From Pseudomonas sp. Irchel 3A7 (lineage in GTDB: Bacteria > Pseudomonadota > Gammaproteobacteria > Pseudomonadales > Pseudomonadaceae), in NCBI RefSeq assembly GCF_900187565.1, contig NZ_FYED01000008.1, positions 124,001 to 188,000 of the forward strand: 64,000 nt of DNA, read 5' to 3'. Under the pieces are notes generated by a model, which did not search any database, was not told the DNA's origin, and saw only the letters and a list, made by a program, of their open reading frames with translations. This document shows, in pieces, positions 16,620-25,655 of the stretch; the stretch's first letter is position 1; each line of letters begins with the position of its first letter. Both the position numbers and the translations under genes were made by a program.

Positions 16620-17930
16620 TTACACCCGCAGAGTGCGCGTCATGCGCAACGCCAGCAGACTCCCGCCGACGATCACCCCCGCCAGTACATACAAAGCGGC
16701 ATCGGTCGACCCGCTGGTGTCCTTGACCCAACCCACCAGGTACGGGCTGAGGAAACCGGCCATCTGCCCCATGGAGTTGATCAGCGCCAGGCCACCGGCG
16801 GCTGCGCCGGCGCTGAGCATTGCGGTCGGCACCGGCCAGAACATCGGCAGGCCGGTGAGGGCGCCCATGGTGGCAATGGTCAGGCCGAGGATGGCGATGG
16901 CCGGGTGAGCGGCAAAATTCACGGCGATCAATAGACCGACAGCACCCATCAGCATCGGCACCACCAAATGCCAGCGGCGCTCCTTGCGCAGATCCGCCGA
17001 GCGGCCGACCATCAACATGAACAGCGCCGCCAACAGATAGGGAATCGCACTCAACCAACCGATCACCAGGTTATCGCTGAAACCCAGATTCTTGATGATC
17101 GACGGCAGCCAGAAGTTGATCGCGTATACGCCGCTCTGGATGCAGAAGTAGATCAGGCCGAAGGCCCAGATCGCCGGGTTCTTGAACACCGCCAGCAGCG
17201 AATCGCTGGTGGTCTTCGGTTTGTTCGCCAGGTCTTCTGCGTGGTCGGCTTCCAGCACCGAACGCTCGAACGGCGTGAGCCATTTGGCGTTGGCGTAACT
17301 GTCGCTGAGCAGGAAATAGGCGAGGGCGCCGAGGATCACAGTCGGAATGCCTTGCAGCAGGAACATCCACTGCCAGCCCGCCATACCGCCCTGGCCTGCG
17401 GCGAAATGGTTGAGGATCCAGCCGGAAAACGGACTGCCCAACAGGCCCGAAACCGGGATCGCCGACATGAACAGCGCCATGATGCGGCCACGGCGGAAGG
17501 TCGGGAACCACTGCGAAAGGTAGAGCACCACGCCCGGGAAGAACCCGGCTTCGGCCGCGCCGGTGAACAGGCGCAGCGTGTAGAACTCGGTCGGCGTGGT
17601 GACGAACAGCAGGCAGGTCGACAGCGTGCCCCAGGTGATCATCATCAGCGCGATCCAGCGCCGTGGGCCGAATTTGGTCAGGGCCAGGTTGCTCGGCACG
17701 CCGCACAGCACGTAGCCGATGAAGAAAATCCCGGCGCCGAGGCCGTACACGGTTTCGCTGAACTTCAGCGCGTCGAGCATCTGCAACTTGGCGAAGCCGA
17801 CGTTGACCCGGTCCAGGTAGTTGAACAGGTAGCAGATGAAGATGAAGGGGATCAAACGCAGGGTGATGCGCTTGTAGACGGCGTTTTTCTCGTCAACGAT
17901 GGCCTGGGTAGCGGCGGCGCTCTGTGACAT
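16620..17930 (-). CDS. MFS transporter, anion:cation symporter type
   Basis: 436 aa, 12 membrane helices. ITLRLIPFIFICYLFNYLDR followed by VNVGFAK is the hallmark of the ACS family that carries sugar acids, tartrate and related carboxylates. It diverges from cdaR, a sugar-diacid regulator, and garK lies beyond it. Uptake of glycerate, glucarate or galactarate is therefore the likely role (inference from context). ATG 17930 follows AAAGAGAG; longer starts would add a polar extension not seen in the family. Confidence 0.87.
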   Translation of the reverse strand: MSQSAAATQAIVDEKNAVYKRITLRLIPFIFICYLFNYLDRVNVGFAKLQMLDALKFSETVYGLGAGIFFIGYVLCGVPSNLALTKFGPRRWIALMMITWGTLSTCLLFVTTPTEFYTLRLFTGAAEAGFFPGVVLYLSQWFPTFRRGRIMALFMSAIPVSGLLGSPFSGWILNHFAAGQGGMAGWQWMFLLQGIPTVILGALAYFLLSDSYANAKWLTPFERSVLEADHAEDLANKPKTTSDSLLAVFKNPAIWAFGLIYFCIQSGVYAINFWLPSIIKNLGFSDNLVIGWLSAIPYLLAALFMLMVGRSADLRKERRWHLVVPMLMGAVGLLIAVNFAAHPAIAILGLTIATMGALTGLPMFWPVPTAMLSAGAAAGGLALINSMGQMAGFLSPYLVGWVKDTSGSTDAALYVLAGVIVGGSLLALRMTRTLRV

Positions 17931-18098
17931 GGCGGCTCTCTCTTTATTATGATTTTTTGCGATGCAAAGGGTAACGTTGATCGCCCTGCGAGTCTCGGCC
18001 ACCGCCCGGGTCGTTGTCTTTGTGCCGGCGCACAGGGATTGCCACCCAGCCCTGTGCGGGCGAACAATCAGCCCATCCTGTATTCAAGGAACACCGTT

Positions 18099-19220
18099 AT
18101 GTTCGAACTCGATCACGACCTGGCCCAGGACATCGTCGACCGGGCGATGGCCATCCTGCCGTACAACGTCAACGTCATGGACAGTCAGGGATTGATCCTC
18201 GGCAGCGGCGAACCGGAGCGGGTTAACACCCGCCATGAAGGCGCGCAATTGGTGCTGGCCAATGGGCGTGTGGTGGAAATCGACGCGCAGACTGCGATTC
18301 ATCTCAAAGGCGTGCAGCCGGGGATCAACCTGCCATTGATGCTCGATCAGCGCTTGATCGGTGTGCTGGGCATCACCGGCGAACCCGAACAATTGCGCAC
18401 TTACGCCGAACTGGTACGGATGACCGCCGAGATGTTGGTGGGCCAGCGCAATCAACAGGCCGAGCAGCAATGGCGGCGCCAGCGTTGCGATGACCTGTTG
18501 GCGTTGCTGCTCAGCGACGCCGGGAGTTCACCGCGCTTGATCGACGAGGCGCAACAGCTCGGGCTGAAGCCGCAAATGACCCGGGTGCCGTACTTGTTCG
18601 AACTGGGCCTGGAGCACGGGCCGGGGCAAACCGTCGAGGCGCTCAGTGCCTGGTTGACCAGCCGATACCCCGACAGTTGGTGCGTGAGTTCGGCCAAGTC
18701 CTCGTTGCTGTGGTGCCGGCCGGCCAGCCAGAACATCGAGCATGACCGCTTGCTGGAAAAGCTCGACGGCCTGGGCTGGAACATTTTGCGCATCGCCGTG
18801 GGCGGGCAGGCGGACGGGCTGGCGGGGTTGCGTCGCTGTTATCGTCGGGTCGGTGATCTGTTGGCTTACGGACGCGATGTGCTGCCGCAATCGCGTTTGT
18901 TGACGCTGACCCGCTATCGCTTGCCGGTGATGCTCTGGCGTCATCGCAACGACGACGCCCTTGATGAATTGCTCAACCCGTTGCGCAAAGTCATCGCCAA
19001 GGACAGCAACGGCCAACTGTTGGCGACCCTGCGCAGTTGGTGCGACCACGATGGTCAGAGCCAGGCCTGCGCTGAAGCGCTGGGGATTCATCGCAACAGC
19101 TTGCGCTACCGGATGGAGCGGATCGCCGAGCTGAGCGGCGTCGACCCCCTGCGCCTCGATGGCATGCTCGCCCTGTACCTCGGCGTCCAGCTGCTCCCCC
19201 AGACCGACCCAAGCCCATAA
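18099..19220 (+). CDS. cdaR: CdaR-type sugar-diacid utilisation regulator
   Basis: 373 aa. The N-terminal putative sugar-diacid recognition domain (about 1-135) begins FELDHDLAQDIVDRAMAILP and includes RHEGAQLVLANGRVVEID. A PucR-type helix-turn-helix closes the protein (SQACAEALGIHRNSLRYRME, then RIAELSGVDPLRLDG). CdaR activates glycerate, glucarate and galactarate genes. It is divergent from the MFS transporter, with garK downstream on the same strand, so all three form one functional locus. ATG 18099 is preceded by AAGGA. The 168-bp divergent interval should hold both promoters. Confidence 0.9.
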   Translation: MFELDHDLAQDIVDRAMAILPYNVNVMDSQGLILGSGEPERVNTRHEGAQLVLANGRVVEIDAQTAIHLKGVQPGINLPLMLDQRLIGVLGITGEPEQLRTYAELVRMTAEMLVGQRNQQAEQQWRRQRCDDLLALLLSDAGSSPRLIDEAQQLGLKPQMTRVPYLFELGLEHGPGQTVEALSAWLTSRYPDSWCVSSAKSSLLWCRPASQNIEHDRLLEKLDGLGWNILRIAVGGQADGLAGLRRCYRRVGDLLAYGRDVLPQSRLLTLTRYRLPVMLWRHRNDDALDELLNPLRKVIAKDSNGQLLATLRSWCDHDGQSQACAEALGIHRNSLRYRMERIAELSGVDPLRLDGMLALYLGVQLLPQTDPSP

Positions 19221-19235
19221 CCCACACATCTCCTT

Positions 19236-19940
19236 CCTGTGGGAGCGAGCCGGCTCGCGAAGAGGCCGTCACATCCAACATCCCTGCTGACTGACCCACC
19301 GCCTTCGCGAGCAGGCTCGCTCCCACAATGGGCGGTGGTGGGGCACAAATGCCATGAACCACGCCAACCCCCTGTGAGAGCGGGCTTGCCCGCGAAGAGG
19401 CCGTCACATCCAACATCCCAGCTGACTGACCCACCGCCTTCGCGAGCAGGCTCGCTCCCACAATGGAAGGTGTCGGGACACAAATGCCATGAACCACGCC
19501 AACCCTCTGTGGGAGCGGGCTTGCCCGCGAAGAGGCCGTCACATCCAACATCCCAGCTGACTGACCCACCGCCTTCGCGAGCAGGCTCGCTCCCACAATG
19601 GACGGTGGCGGGGCACAAATGCCATGAACCACGCCAACCCTCTGTGGGAGCGGGCTTGCCCGCGAAGAGGCCGTCTCATCCAACATCCCAGCTGATTGAC
19701 CCACCGCCTTCGCGAGCAGGCTCGCTCCCACAATGGACGGTGGCGGGGCACAAATGCCATGAACCACGCCAATCCCCCGTGGGAGCGAGCCTGCTCGCGA
19801 AGAGGCCGTCACATCCAACATCCCTGCTGACTGACCCACCGCCTTCGCGAGCAGGCTCGCTCCCACAATGGGCGGTGTCGGGACACAAATGCCATGAACC
19901 ACGCCAACCCCCTGTGGGAGCGAGCCTGCTCGCGAAGGCA
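19236..19940. repeat. REPIN tandem array, five 135-bp units
   Basis: AGAGGCCGTC begins at 19261, 19396, 19531, 19666 and 19801, an exact 135-bp period. Each unit is a full REPIN (left arm GGGAGCGAGCC or GGGAGCGGGCTTGCC, spacer CACATCCAACATCCC, right arm CGCGAGCAGGCTCGCTCCC) plus a conserved linker containing GGCACAAATGCCATGAACC. A sixth REP half closes the array at about 19915-19940. Units differ by a few substitutions only, so amplification was recent or has been homogenised. Confidence 0.95.
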
Positions 19941-20034
19941 TTCTTCCAGACACATCCTGCTAAAAACCGGTCTCACCCTCTGGCAACCACAGGACTAGCC
20001 TTCTGAATGACTTAACCATGCAAGGGGCAACGGA

Positions 20035-20493
20035 ATGCCTGATTTATCCGCTTCGCATCGTCTGCGTCTCGGTCGTTTTACCGAACCCAATCGGATCTAC
20101 CTACTGACGACTAATACCCTTGGAAGAGAGCCTGTATTCAACGACTTTGCCTTGGGCAGATTGGTCGTCGCTCAGTTTCGTGCCGCACAAGATCTGGGTC
20201 ATGCCCATTCATTGGCCTGGGTGGTCATGCCTGATCACTTTCACTGGTTGATCGATTTGCAGCGCGGATCATTAAGCGAGTTGATGCAAAGAACCAAATC
20301 CTTGAGCACCAAGGCGATCAACCGGTTCACTGGCCCACAGGCAAGTCTCTGGCAGCAAGGCTTTCATGACCGAGCACTGCGCCGTGATGAAGACCTGGTA
20401 AAAGTGGCCCGGTACATTGTCGCAAACCCGTTAAGGGCGGGGCTGGTCGATAAACTGGGTGACTACCCGCTGTGGGATGCCATTTGGGTTTGA
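20035..20493 (+). CDS. REP-associated tyrosine transposase (RAYT)
   Basis: 152 aa, a single-domain Y1/HUH nuclease of the IS200/IS605-related REP-associated group. The HUH motif is visible as VVMPDHFHWLIDLQ, and the catalytic tyrosine is in VARYIVANPLRAGLV. LWQQGFHDRALRRDEDL is the usual intervening segment. These enzymes cleave single-stranded REP hairpins and are thought to spread REPINs. Its position directly after the largest REPIN array and before a lone REP (20513) is the standard arrangement. The ATG follows AAGGGG. All catalytic residues are present, so it may be active. Confidence 0.93.
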   Translation: MPDLSASHRLRLGRFTEPNRIYLLTTNTLGREPVFNDFALGRLVVAQFRAAQDLGHAHSLAWVVMPDHFHWLIDLQRGSLSELMQRTKSLSTKAINRFTGPQASLWQQGFHDRALRRDEDLVKVARYIVANPLRAGLVDKLGDYPLWDAIWV

Positions 20494-20512
20494 GCTGAAA
20501 CCGGGTTGCCCT

Positions 20513-20539
20513 TCTTCGCGAGCAGGCTCGCTCCCACAG
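20513..20539. repeat. Single REP half downstream of the RAYT gene
   Basis: CTTCGCGAGCAGGCTCGCTCCCA in one orientation only, 20 bp after the RAYT stop. RAYT genes are typically flanked by such single REPs. Confidence 0.8.
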
Positions 20540-20664
20540 GGGCTTGTGTTAATTCTCGGGTTTTGTGGAAATGAACAATAATCCTCAGTACCGCTTGTGC
20601 AGCGGACCGGCGTCATTGTGCTTGCCGGCTGGCAGCATGGGGGCATTGGAACTGGAGAATTCCC

Positions 20665-21807
20665 ATGAAAATCGTGATTGCCCCCGATTCGTTCAAGGAC
20701 AGCCTGAGTGCCCAAGGCGTGGCCGATGCCATTGCCCTTGGCCTGGCCGAGGTCTGGCCCGATGCGCAGTTGATCAAATGCCCGATGGCTGACGGCGGGG
20801 AAGGGACGGTGGAGTCGGTGCTGGCGGCGTGCGATGGTCAGCTTCGGCATGCCGCGGTGCAAGGGCCGCTGGGCACGACGGTCGAAGCCGCCTGGGGCTG
20901 GTTGCCCCACAGCCACACCGCGATCATCGAAATGGCCGAGGCCAGCGGCTTGCAATTGGTGCCGGTCGATCAGCGCGATGCCTGCATCAGCAGCACCTTC
21001 GGCACCGGTGAACTGATCCGCGCGGCACTGGATGCCGGCGCGCAGCGCATCATTCTCGCCATCGGCGGCAGTGCCACCAATGACGGCGGCGCCGGGGCGA
21101 TGCAAGCCCTGGGCGTGAAACTGCTCGATGCCCAAGGCCTGCCCTTGGCACCGGGCGGCCTCGCCCTCGCGCAGCTGTTTCGCATTGATCTGAGCGAGAT
21201 CGATCCGCGCCTGGCCAATGTGCGCTTCGACATCGCCGCCGACGTGAACAATCCCCTCTGCGGCCCCCACGGCGCTTCAGCGATTTTCGGCCCGCAAAAA
21301 GGTGCCTCGCCCGAGCAGGTCCAGCTACTGGACCACGCCCTCGGTCACTTCGCCGATCACTGCGCAAATGTGTTGAGCAAGGATGTACGCGACGAGCCCG
21401 GTAGCGGTGCCGCAGGCGGCTTGGGTTTTGCCGCCAAGGCGTTTCTCGGTGCGCAGTTCAAGGCAGGTGTCGAGGTGGTGGCGGAGTTGGTCGGTCTGGC
21501 GGATGCCGTGCAAAACGCTGATCTGGTCATCACCGGCGAAGGGCGTTTCGATGCCCAGACCCTGCGTGGGAAAACGCCCTTCGGCGTCGCTCGGATTGCC
21601 CGGCAACAGGGTGTTCCAGTGATCGTCATCGCCGGCACCCTGGGCGAGGGATACCAGGCGCTGTACGAACACGGCATCGACGCCGCGTTCGCGTTGGCGA
21701 GCGGGCCGATGACTCTGGCACAAGCCTGCAGTGAGGCGCCTCGCCTGTTGCGTGAGCGGGCAAGCGATATTGCGCGGGTGTGGCGGGTGGCAGCACGTAG
21801 AGCCTGA
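20665..21807 (+). CDS. garK: Glycerate 2-kinase
   Basis: 380 aa. It phosphorylates D-glycerate with ATP to 2-phosphoglycerate, feeding glycerate and sugar-diacid degradation into glycolysis. The N-terminus MKIVIAPDSFKDSLSA, KCPMADGGEGTVESVL, the glycine-rich GGSATNDGGAGAMQALG and ELVGLADAVQNADLVITGEG are diagnostic of the GarK family. GGAGAA precedes the ATG by 7 nt. It follows cdaR by about 1.4 kb; the intervening space is filled with REPINs and a RAYT that probably separated an older cdaR-garK unit. Confidence 0.94.
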   Translation: MKIVIAPDSFKDSLSAQGVADAIALGLAEVWPDAQLIKCPMADGGEGTVESVLAACDGQLRHAAVQGPLGTTVEAAWGWLPHSHTAIIEMAEASGLQLVPVDQRDACISSTFGTGELIRAALDAGAQRIILAIGGSATNDGGAGAMQALGVKLLDAQGLPLAPGGLALAQLFRIDLSEIDPRLANVRFDIAADVNNPLCGPHGASAIFGPQKGASPEQVQLLDHALGHFADHCANVLSKDVRDEPGSGAAGGLGFAAKAFLGAQFKAGVEVVAELVGLADAVQNADLVITGEGRFDAQTLRGKTPFGVARIARQQGVPVIVIAGTLGEGYQALYEHGIDAAFALASGPMTLAQACSEAPRLLRERASDIARVWRVAARRA

Positions 21808-21833
21808 CTCATTACATCAGTCAAAGAGATCAA

Positions 21834-21939
21834 TGTGGCGAGGGAGCTTGCTCCCGCTGGACTGCGCAGCAGGCCCCTTCTTTTTGGGGTAAGAGGGGGC
21901 CGCTTCGCAGCCCGGCGGGAGCAAGCTCCCTCGCCACAA
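21834..21939. repeat. Class II REP pair (GGCGAGGGAGCTTGCTCCC)
   Basis: TGTGGCGAGGGAGCTTGCTC and the complementary arm GGGAGCAAGCTCCCTCGCCAC flank a GC-rich spacer. This palindrome family differs in sequence from the GGGAGCGAGCC class; a second copy is at 44250. Confidence 0.85.
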
Positions 21940-22016
21940 AGGCTCCGGGTAACCGCGCTTAAACAAGCAATATGCAGCGATTTCAAAGTGGGAGTTCGCA
22001 CTGCCTTCACCCGGGT

Positions 22017-22036
22017 ACCTGTCAACTTTGACAGTA
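22017..22036 (+). promoter_or_regulatory. Lux-box-like palindrome upstream of the 659-aa gene
   Basis: ACCTGT-CAACTTTG-ACAGTA is a 20-bp element whose inner CTGTCA-N4-TGACAG is perfectly symmetric. A possible -10, CTTAAT, begins 21 bp after it (22058). The start codon at 22195 is 158 bp downstream. The same architecture recurs at 27602 and 43864. Confidence 0.65.
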
Positions 22037-22194
22037 TCGCGTTTTAAAAAACCGGCGCTTAATTCCTCCAGGTCTTGCGACCGGGCAGAACGACAAGCGC
22101 TTAGCAGTGTTTAGCCATGGGTTGGACTGCCAGAGAAGTTTGAAGGTCATGGCGCTGTTCATGACCGAACTGAAACGGATTTGGAGAGACACAC

Positions 22195-24174
22195 ATGGCC
22201 GGTTCATTCCAGAAACTGACTGCCGAGCAGGTGCGGGACCGTTATCGTCAAAGCTTCCCACGGGCCGATCTAGTGAAACCCACGATCGTTGATGCCATGG
22301 ATGGCACCGGATTGATACACAGCAGCAAGCTTGACTTCCCATTGAAAGTCGAAATTCCAGAGTGGAGTGACCGACCACTCTTTTCAGGTGCGCCCCCCAA
22401 TGTGTTGAGGATGGAGTGGCTGCTTCCCTCTTCAAAGCAATGGCAAGATTTCGGTGACCCTGAAGATATTCCAGGGCCCATTGATGCGCCCGACCTCAAA
22501 TTCCCACTGGATAGGAGTATCCCGGTTGACGTATTCAGGGATCACGAAGGGCCGTTTGAATTTCGTTACCGCGTAAAAAACTGGAATAACGCAACCGAAC
22601 GAGTATCAGCGACGGCCCCGGTGCTGCTCGATAGAACCGGGCCGGTCTGGGTCAATCCGCTCACGGCCATGATCGATATCGTTGAAAAGCCCGTGATCAC
22701 CGATGCTGTTTTGGCGCGAGACAGAGGGGTCTTTTGCACCATCCCGGATTTTGTCGAGGCTAACAGGGTTGAGGTATGGGTTAACGTGTACTTGATGATC
22801 AGGCCGCCGTTGCCGACGGAGAATATTGCCGATTCTCTCGTGCTTTCCATCCAGCTTCCTGCAAATCGCAGAGTACTGATACCTGAGGATGCGATCAAGG
22901 GTTATGGCTCCAAGACCCAATACGCAGTGGCCGTCCTGCGCGATAAGGCAGGTAACCTGGGTGAACGGTCGCTTCCGGCTACGGTACCGGTTGCGCTGGG
23001 TACGCTGCCCAGTGGCTTGCATCTTTGCACGGTACCTCTGGCCGAGGACGCCGAGACATTGATTGATCGGGCCGACGCGGCTTTTCCAACCGAGGTTCAC
23101 ATCAAGGAGTACACAGAATGGCACGATAGTCATGGCGTACAGATTCGGTGGGGGGGGCACAAGCTTCCCATCACATCTGTTGGTGCACACAGTAAGTGGC
23201 CACTGAAAATTCCGGTGCCCTGGTCCATCATTGCACTCGTGTACGACTTTGACTCGCCTACGCATGTACAACCTATCGATGTCGACTACCAGATTCTGGT
23301 AGGCGATTACCCCTTTGATTCGCCGGGTCCCGTCAACATCAATACGGATTTAGCGCTCCCCAAGCCGGGTGATCCAGACCCCGATCCGATCGATATCAGT
23401 CTGAACAAAATTGAATTCTTGAGTTTCAGTGGCAGCAGTACCAAATTGACAGTGGCCGATATCGATGAAGACGCAGCCTTATCTATCGAGCTGTACGATG
23501 ACCCTGAGATCGGCGTTATCTTTACGCCGCGCTACAATGGCGTTCCCCTCCTGGCGGCCCCGTATGAAGTCAATGGAAGCGAAACGCCAAACCAAAAAAT
23601 ACCCTTCACCGTGACGTGGGACGAAATCAAACAGTTTCCAGTCATGGAAAACTTGGCGATTGATTACACCCTGACGCATCCAGACTTCAATAACCCGCAG
23701 CATTCACTTCCTACCCACATCGATGTGCTCGTTGAAACCGTCCGACATCCTGATCCGCAATTCCCGGAAATACCGGGCGAGCCGGCGAATTTGATCAACT
23801 GCAACTTCCTGCGCCAGAAAGATGGGGAATGGGGCATTATCATGCACATTCCAAAATCGACCTATTTGAAAAAAAATACAGCGGTAGCGCTTGAGTGGAA
23901 CACTTATGAGCCCGGTGGTACGGAAATAGCCACCCACACCGAGACGCTGACTGTTTCCCAGGAAGAGGAAGATAACGGTCTCGATTGGCTCGTACCCCAT
24001 GACAAATGCCTGAAACCGACGTATCCCACTTACAGTTATGGGGTAGGCAAGATGAACTACACAATCACCGTACGCGGACTTCCTGTGCCATCCGCCACGG
24101 TTGAAAGGTTCATTGCCGTATTTGAAGCTGACGGCGGTGCGGGCAACATGAACTGCATAATCCCCAGACCTTGA
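22195..24174 (+). CDS. Unknown protein, predicted repeated beta-sandwich modules
   Basis: 659 aa with no signal peptide or membrane helix. I do not recognise it with confidence. The sequence is rich in beta-prone stretches and Pro/Asp-rich turns. Ig-like module ends recur (VAVLRDKAGNLGERSLPATV; FEFRYRVKNWNNATERVSAT; MNYTITVRGLPVPSATVERF), suggesting several immunoglobulin-like domains of ~100-130 residues. A truncated relative lies just downstream and an Rhs remnant after it, so association with a polymorphic-toxin or surface locus is plausible. Base composition is visibly lower in G+C than the flanking housekeeping genes, pointing to acquisition. The ATG follows GGAGAG. A lux-box-like site lies upstream. 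Confidence 0.8.
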   Translation: MAGSFQKLTAEQVRDRYRQSFPRADLVKPTIVDAMDGTGLIHSSKLDFPLKVEIPEWSDRPLFSGAPPNVLRMEWLLPSSKQWQDFGDPEDIPGPIDAPDLKFPLDRSIPVDVFRDHEGPFEFRYRVKNWNNATERVSATAPVLLDRTGPVWVNPLTAMIDIVEKPVITDAVLARDRGVFCTIPDFVEANRVEVWVNVYLMIRPPLPTENIADSLVLSIQLPANRRVLIPEDAIKGYGSKTQYAVAVLRDKAGNLGERSLPATVPVALGTLPSGLHLCTVPLAEDAETLIDRADAAFPTEVHIKEYTEWHDSHGVQIRWGGHKLPITSVGAHSKWPLKIPVPWSIIALVYDFDSPTHVQPIDVDYQILVGDYPFDSPGPVNINTDLALPKPGDPDPDPIDISLNKIEFLSFSGSSTKLTVADIDEDAALSIELYDDPEIGVIFTPRYNGVPLLAAPYEVNGSETPNQKIPFTVTWDEIKQFPVMENLAIDYTLTHPDFNNPQHSLPTHIDVLVETVRHPDPQFPEIPGEPANLINCNFLRQKDGEWGIIMHIPKSTYLKKNTAVALEWNTYEPGGTEIATHTETLTVSQEEEDNGLDWLVPHDKCLKPTYPTYSYGVGKMNYTITVRGLPVPSATVERFIAVFEADGGAGNMNCIIPRP

Positions 24175-24189
24175 AGCCATTTAACAACA

Positions 24190-24220
24190 GGCAGCAGGAA
24201 GAGCGCATTTTCCTGCTGCC
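24190..24220. terminator. Perfect 11-bp hairpin after the 659-aa gene
   Basis: GGCAGCAGGAA and TTCCTGCTGCC enclose a 9-nt loop, 15 bp after the stop. There is no T tract, so intrinsic termination may be weak; it could instead protect the 3' end. Confidence 0.6.
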
Positions 24221-24356
24221 GGTCATTGAGTGTGGCCAGATTTCGGAAAAGTCCTACAGACGCATCTGGAGATTCTGAATAACTTTGCCGCCCCGGTTTG
24301 TAGGGCAAAGCCATCAGCCCTGACGAACTCCAGCTCAATGACTTTTGTGGTGCTTG

Positions 24357-24775
24357 ATGAACGCTAGACGAACCCTTGCCTTTCACCCTCTTGCGGTGTC
24401 CTTGAAGTGGATGACGCTCTTGCCGCTGTTGCTGACCAGTACTCACTCGCTGGCAAGAATCATTGATGGTGACGGTACAAACTACACCCATCCCATTGTC
24501 ATCACGATCAGAGCCCAGTTCCTGCGGGACAAGGGGAAAGGCCTTCGGTATGTGAGGTATGAGGTACTGGACCGCGCCGGTAACCCGAGCTTGAGTTCCG
24601 GCTTTGTTGAGCTGGATGTTGATGCCGAGCCGATTCCGCGGACCTTTCTACCGTCAAAGGTCAAGGAGGCCAACGGCGGTGCAACCAGCGGCGTGTTGAA
24701 ACCGGGCGATGCGGTTGCGGGTGCCACGGTAATCATCCCGTCCGGGGCGATCTTTTATGAGGGCGAGCGGGTGAC
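24357..24775 (+). pseudogene. Truncated 5' part of a beta-sandwich protein gene
   Basis: From ATG 24357 the frame reads a possible signal peptide (KWMTLLPLLLTSTHSLA), then Ig-like sequence: YTHPIVITIRAQFLRDKGKG, LRYVRYEVLDRAGNPSLSSG, ATVIIPSGAIFYEGERVT. Homology-like pattern stops near 24775. Beyond that point the same frame is merely the antisense of a fimbrial gene and runs on to 25544 by chance. I read this as the 5' third of a gene related in style to the intact 659-aa protein, cut by a rearrangement. Confidence 0.65.
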
Positions 24776-25352
24776 CACTGAACAATTCGCGGCCATCCAG
24801 CGAGTGGAGTCCTGGCGCTACAGGACCGGTTTTAACCAGGGTGATGCGATTGGAAAGGCTGTTGAGTCGTATCGGGGTCAGCAGATTTTTGTCATTGAAA
24901 CCGTCATAGGGCACGGTCGCAGCACCGATAGGGGTAAAGGAATTGTCAGGTCCGTTATTGAGTGGAAATCCCAGTTTTACGCGTATACCTACACCCGGGA
25001 TGTTGGTTTGCATGACTTTGCCGGTGACATCCTCGCCGTTGATCGGATCCAGCGGGCCAGGAAAGATAGGGGCTGTGGCGCGGGCGTGGAAATCCAGGCG
25101 TTTAGTACCATCGTTACGGCATTCAATGACCTGGCCTGCGTTGTTGGGCGTGGAGTGATTGACGTCAACGGTGCCGATGATGGTTCCGATACGCGCATCC
25201 CGTGGAACATACAGGGTTCCCAGGTTGCGCTGGTAGTTCATCATTGCCGGCCCGCCCGTAATCCAGGTGCAATTGCTGGCCATCGCCAGGGGAGCCATGC
25301 AACTGGCGGCCAGCGTTGCTCCCCGCAGCAGGCGGTGTATCGAAGATTTCAT
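24776..25352 (-). pseudogene. Fimbrial adhesin/minor pilin gene, 3'-truncated
   Basis: From ATG 25352 on the minus strand: a signal peptide (HRLLRGATLAASCMAPLAMA), then SNCTWITGGPAMMNYQRNLG, a Cys in GQVIECRNDG, and the pilin-like NRITLVKTGPVAPGLHSLDG followed by RELFSG. This is the layout of a chaperone-usher minor subunit or tip adhesin. After about residue 192 the frame reads the antisense of the neighbouring + strand fragment (HPLALIKDRPG...), so the natural C-terminal donor-strand region is lost. The usher remnant lies 49 bp upstream, in normal operon order. Confidence 0.75.
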
Positions 25353-25401
25353 TGTGTATTTCCTCGGGGATGGTCGATGACGTCTGTTGCCTCAGGTTTG
25401 C

Positions 25402-25655
25402 TCACAGGCATGTCAGCTCCTGCATTCGGTAGCCCTGGACCTGTTCCATGTTGCCGGGGTCGATATTCAGCCGGCATTGCGGATCGTTCTGCTCCCCCCA
25501 ACGTACGTCGAGTGTCCTGGGTTCGGTACTGGTGGAAAGCATGACCTGGCCGGCCTGACCGACGATTCCCATGACAGTGCCGTCGATATCGCTGACTTGA
25601 GCACCGAAGGGCAGTGGGTGGCCCTGCGGTGTGCGGCCGGTGATGATCAGACGGT
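25402..25655 (-). pseudogene. Fimbrial usher (PapC/FimD) C-terminal fragment
   Basis: About 84 codons survive: RLIITGRTPQGHPLPFGAQV, DGTVMGIVGQAGQVML, LDVRWGEQNDPQCRLNID, ending in YRMQELTCL. This is the PapC C-terminal domain (PFGA, GxVGQxG and WG...C signatures). The upstream ~700 codons are absent, and the break near 25655 abuts Rhs sequence on the opposite strand. Confidence 0.78.

Noticed and set aside
19236..19940. CRISPR array
   Set aside because: Repeats are 135 bp, palindromic REPINs with conserved linkers instead of unique spacers, and no cas genes are present; a RAYT adjoins.
20630..20645. Sigma-54-like TGGCAGC-ATGG-GGGCA before garK
   Set aside because: GG-N10-GC spacing is right, but the -12 block is poor and the implied start would fall on the ribosome-binding site; no sigma-54 link is known for garK.
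24776..25544. Continuation of the plus-strand frame 24357-25544 as a 396-aa protein
   Set aside because: After about 24775 the translation loses beta-sandwich character and is the antisense of a fimbrial gene with signal peptide and usher neighbour.
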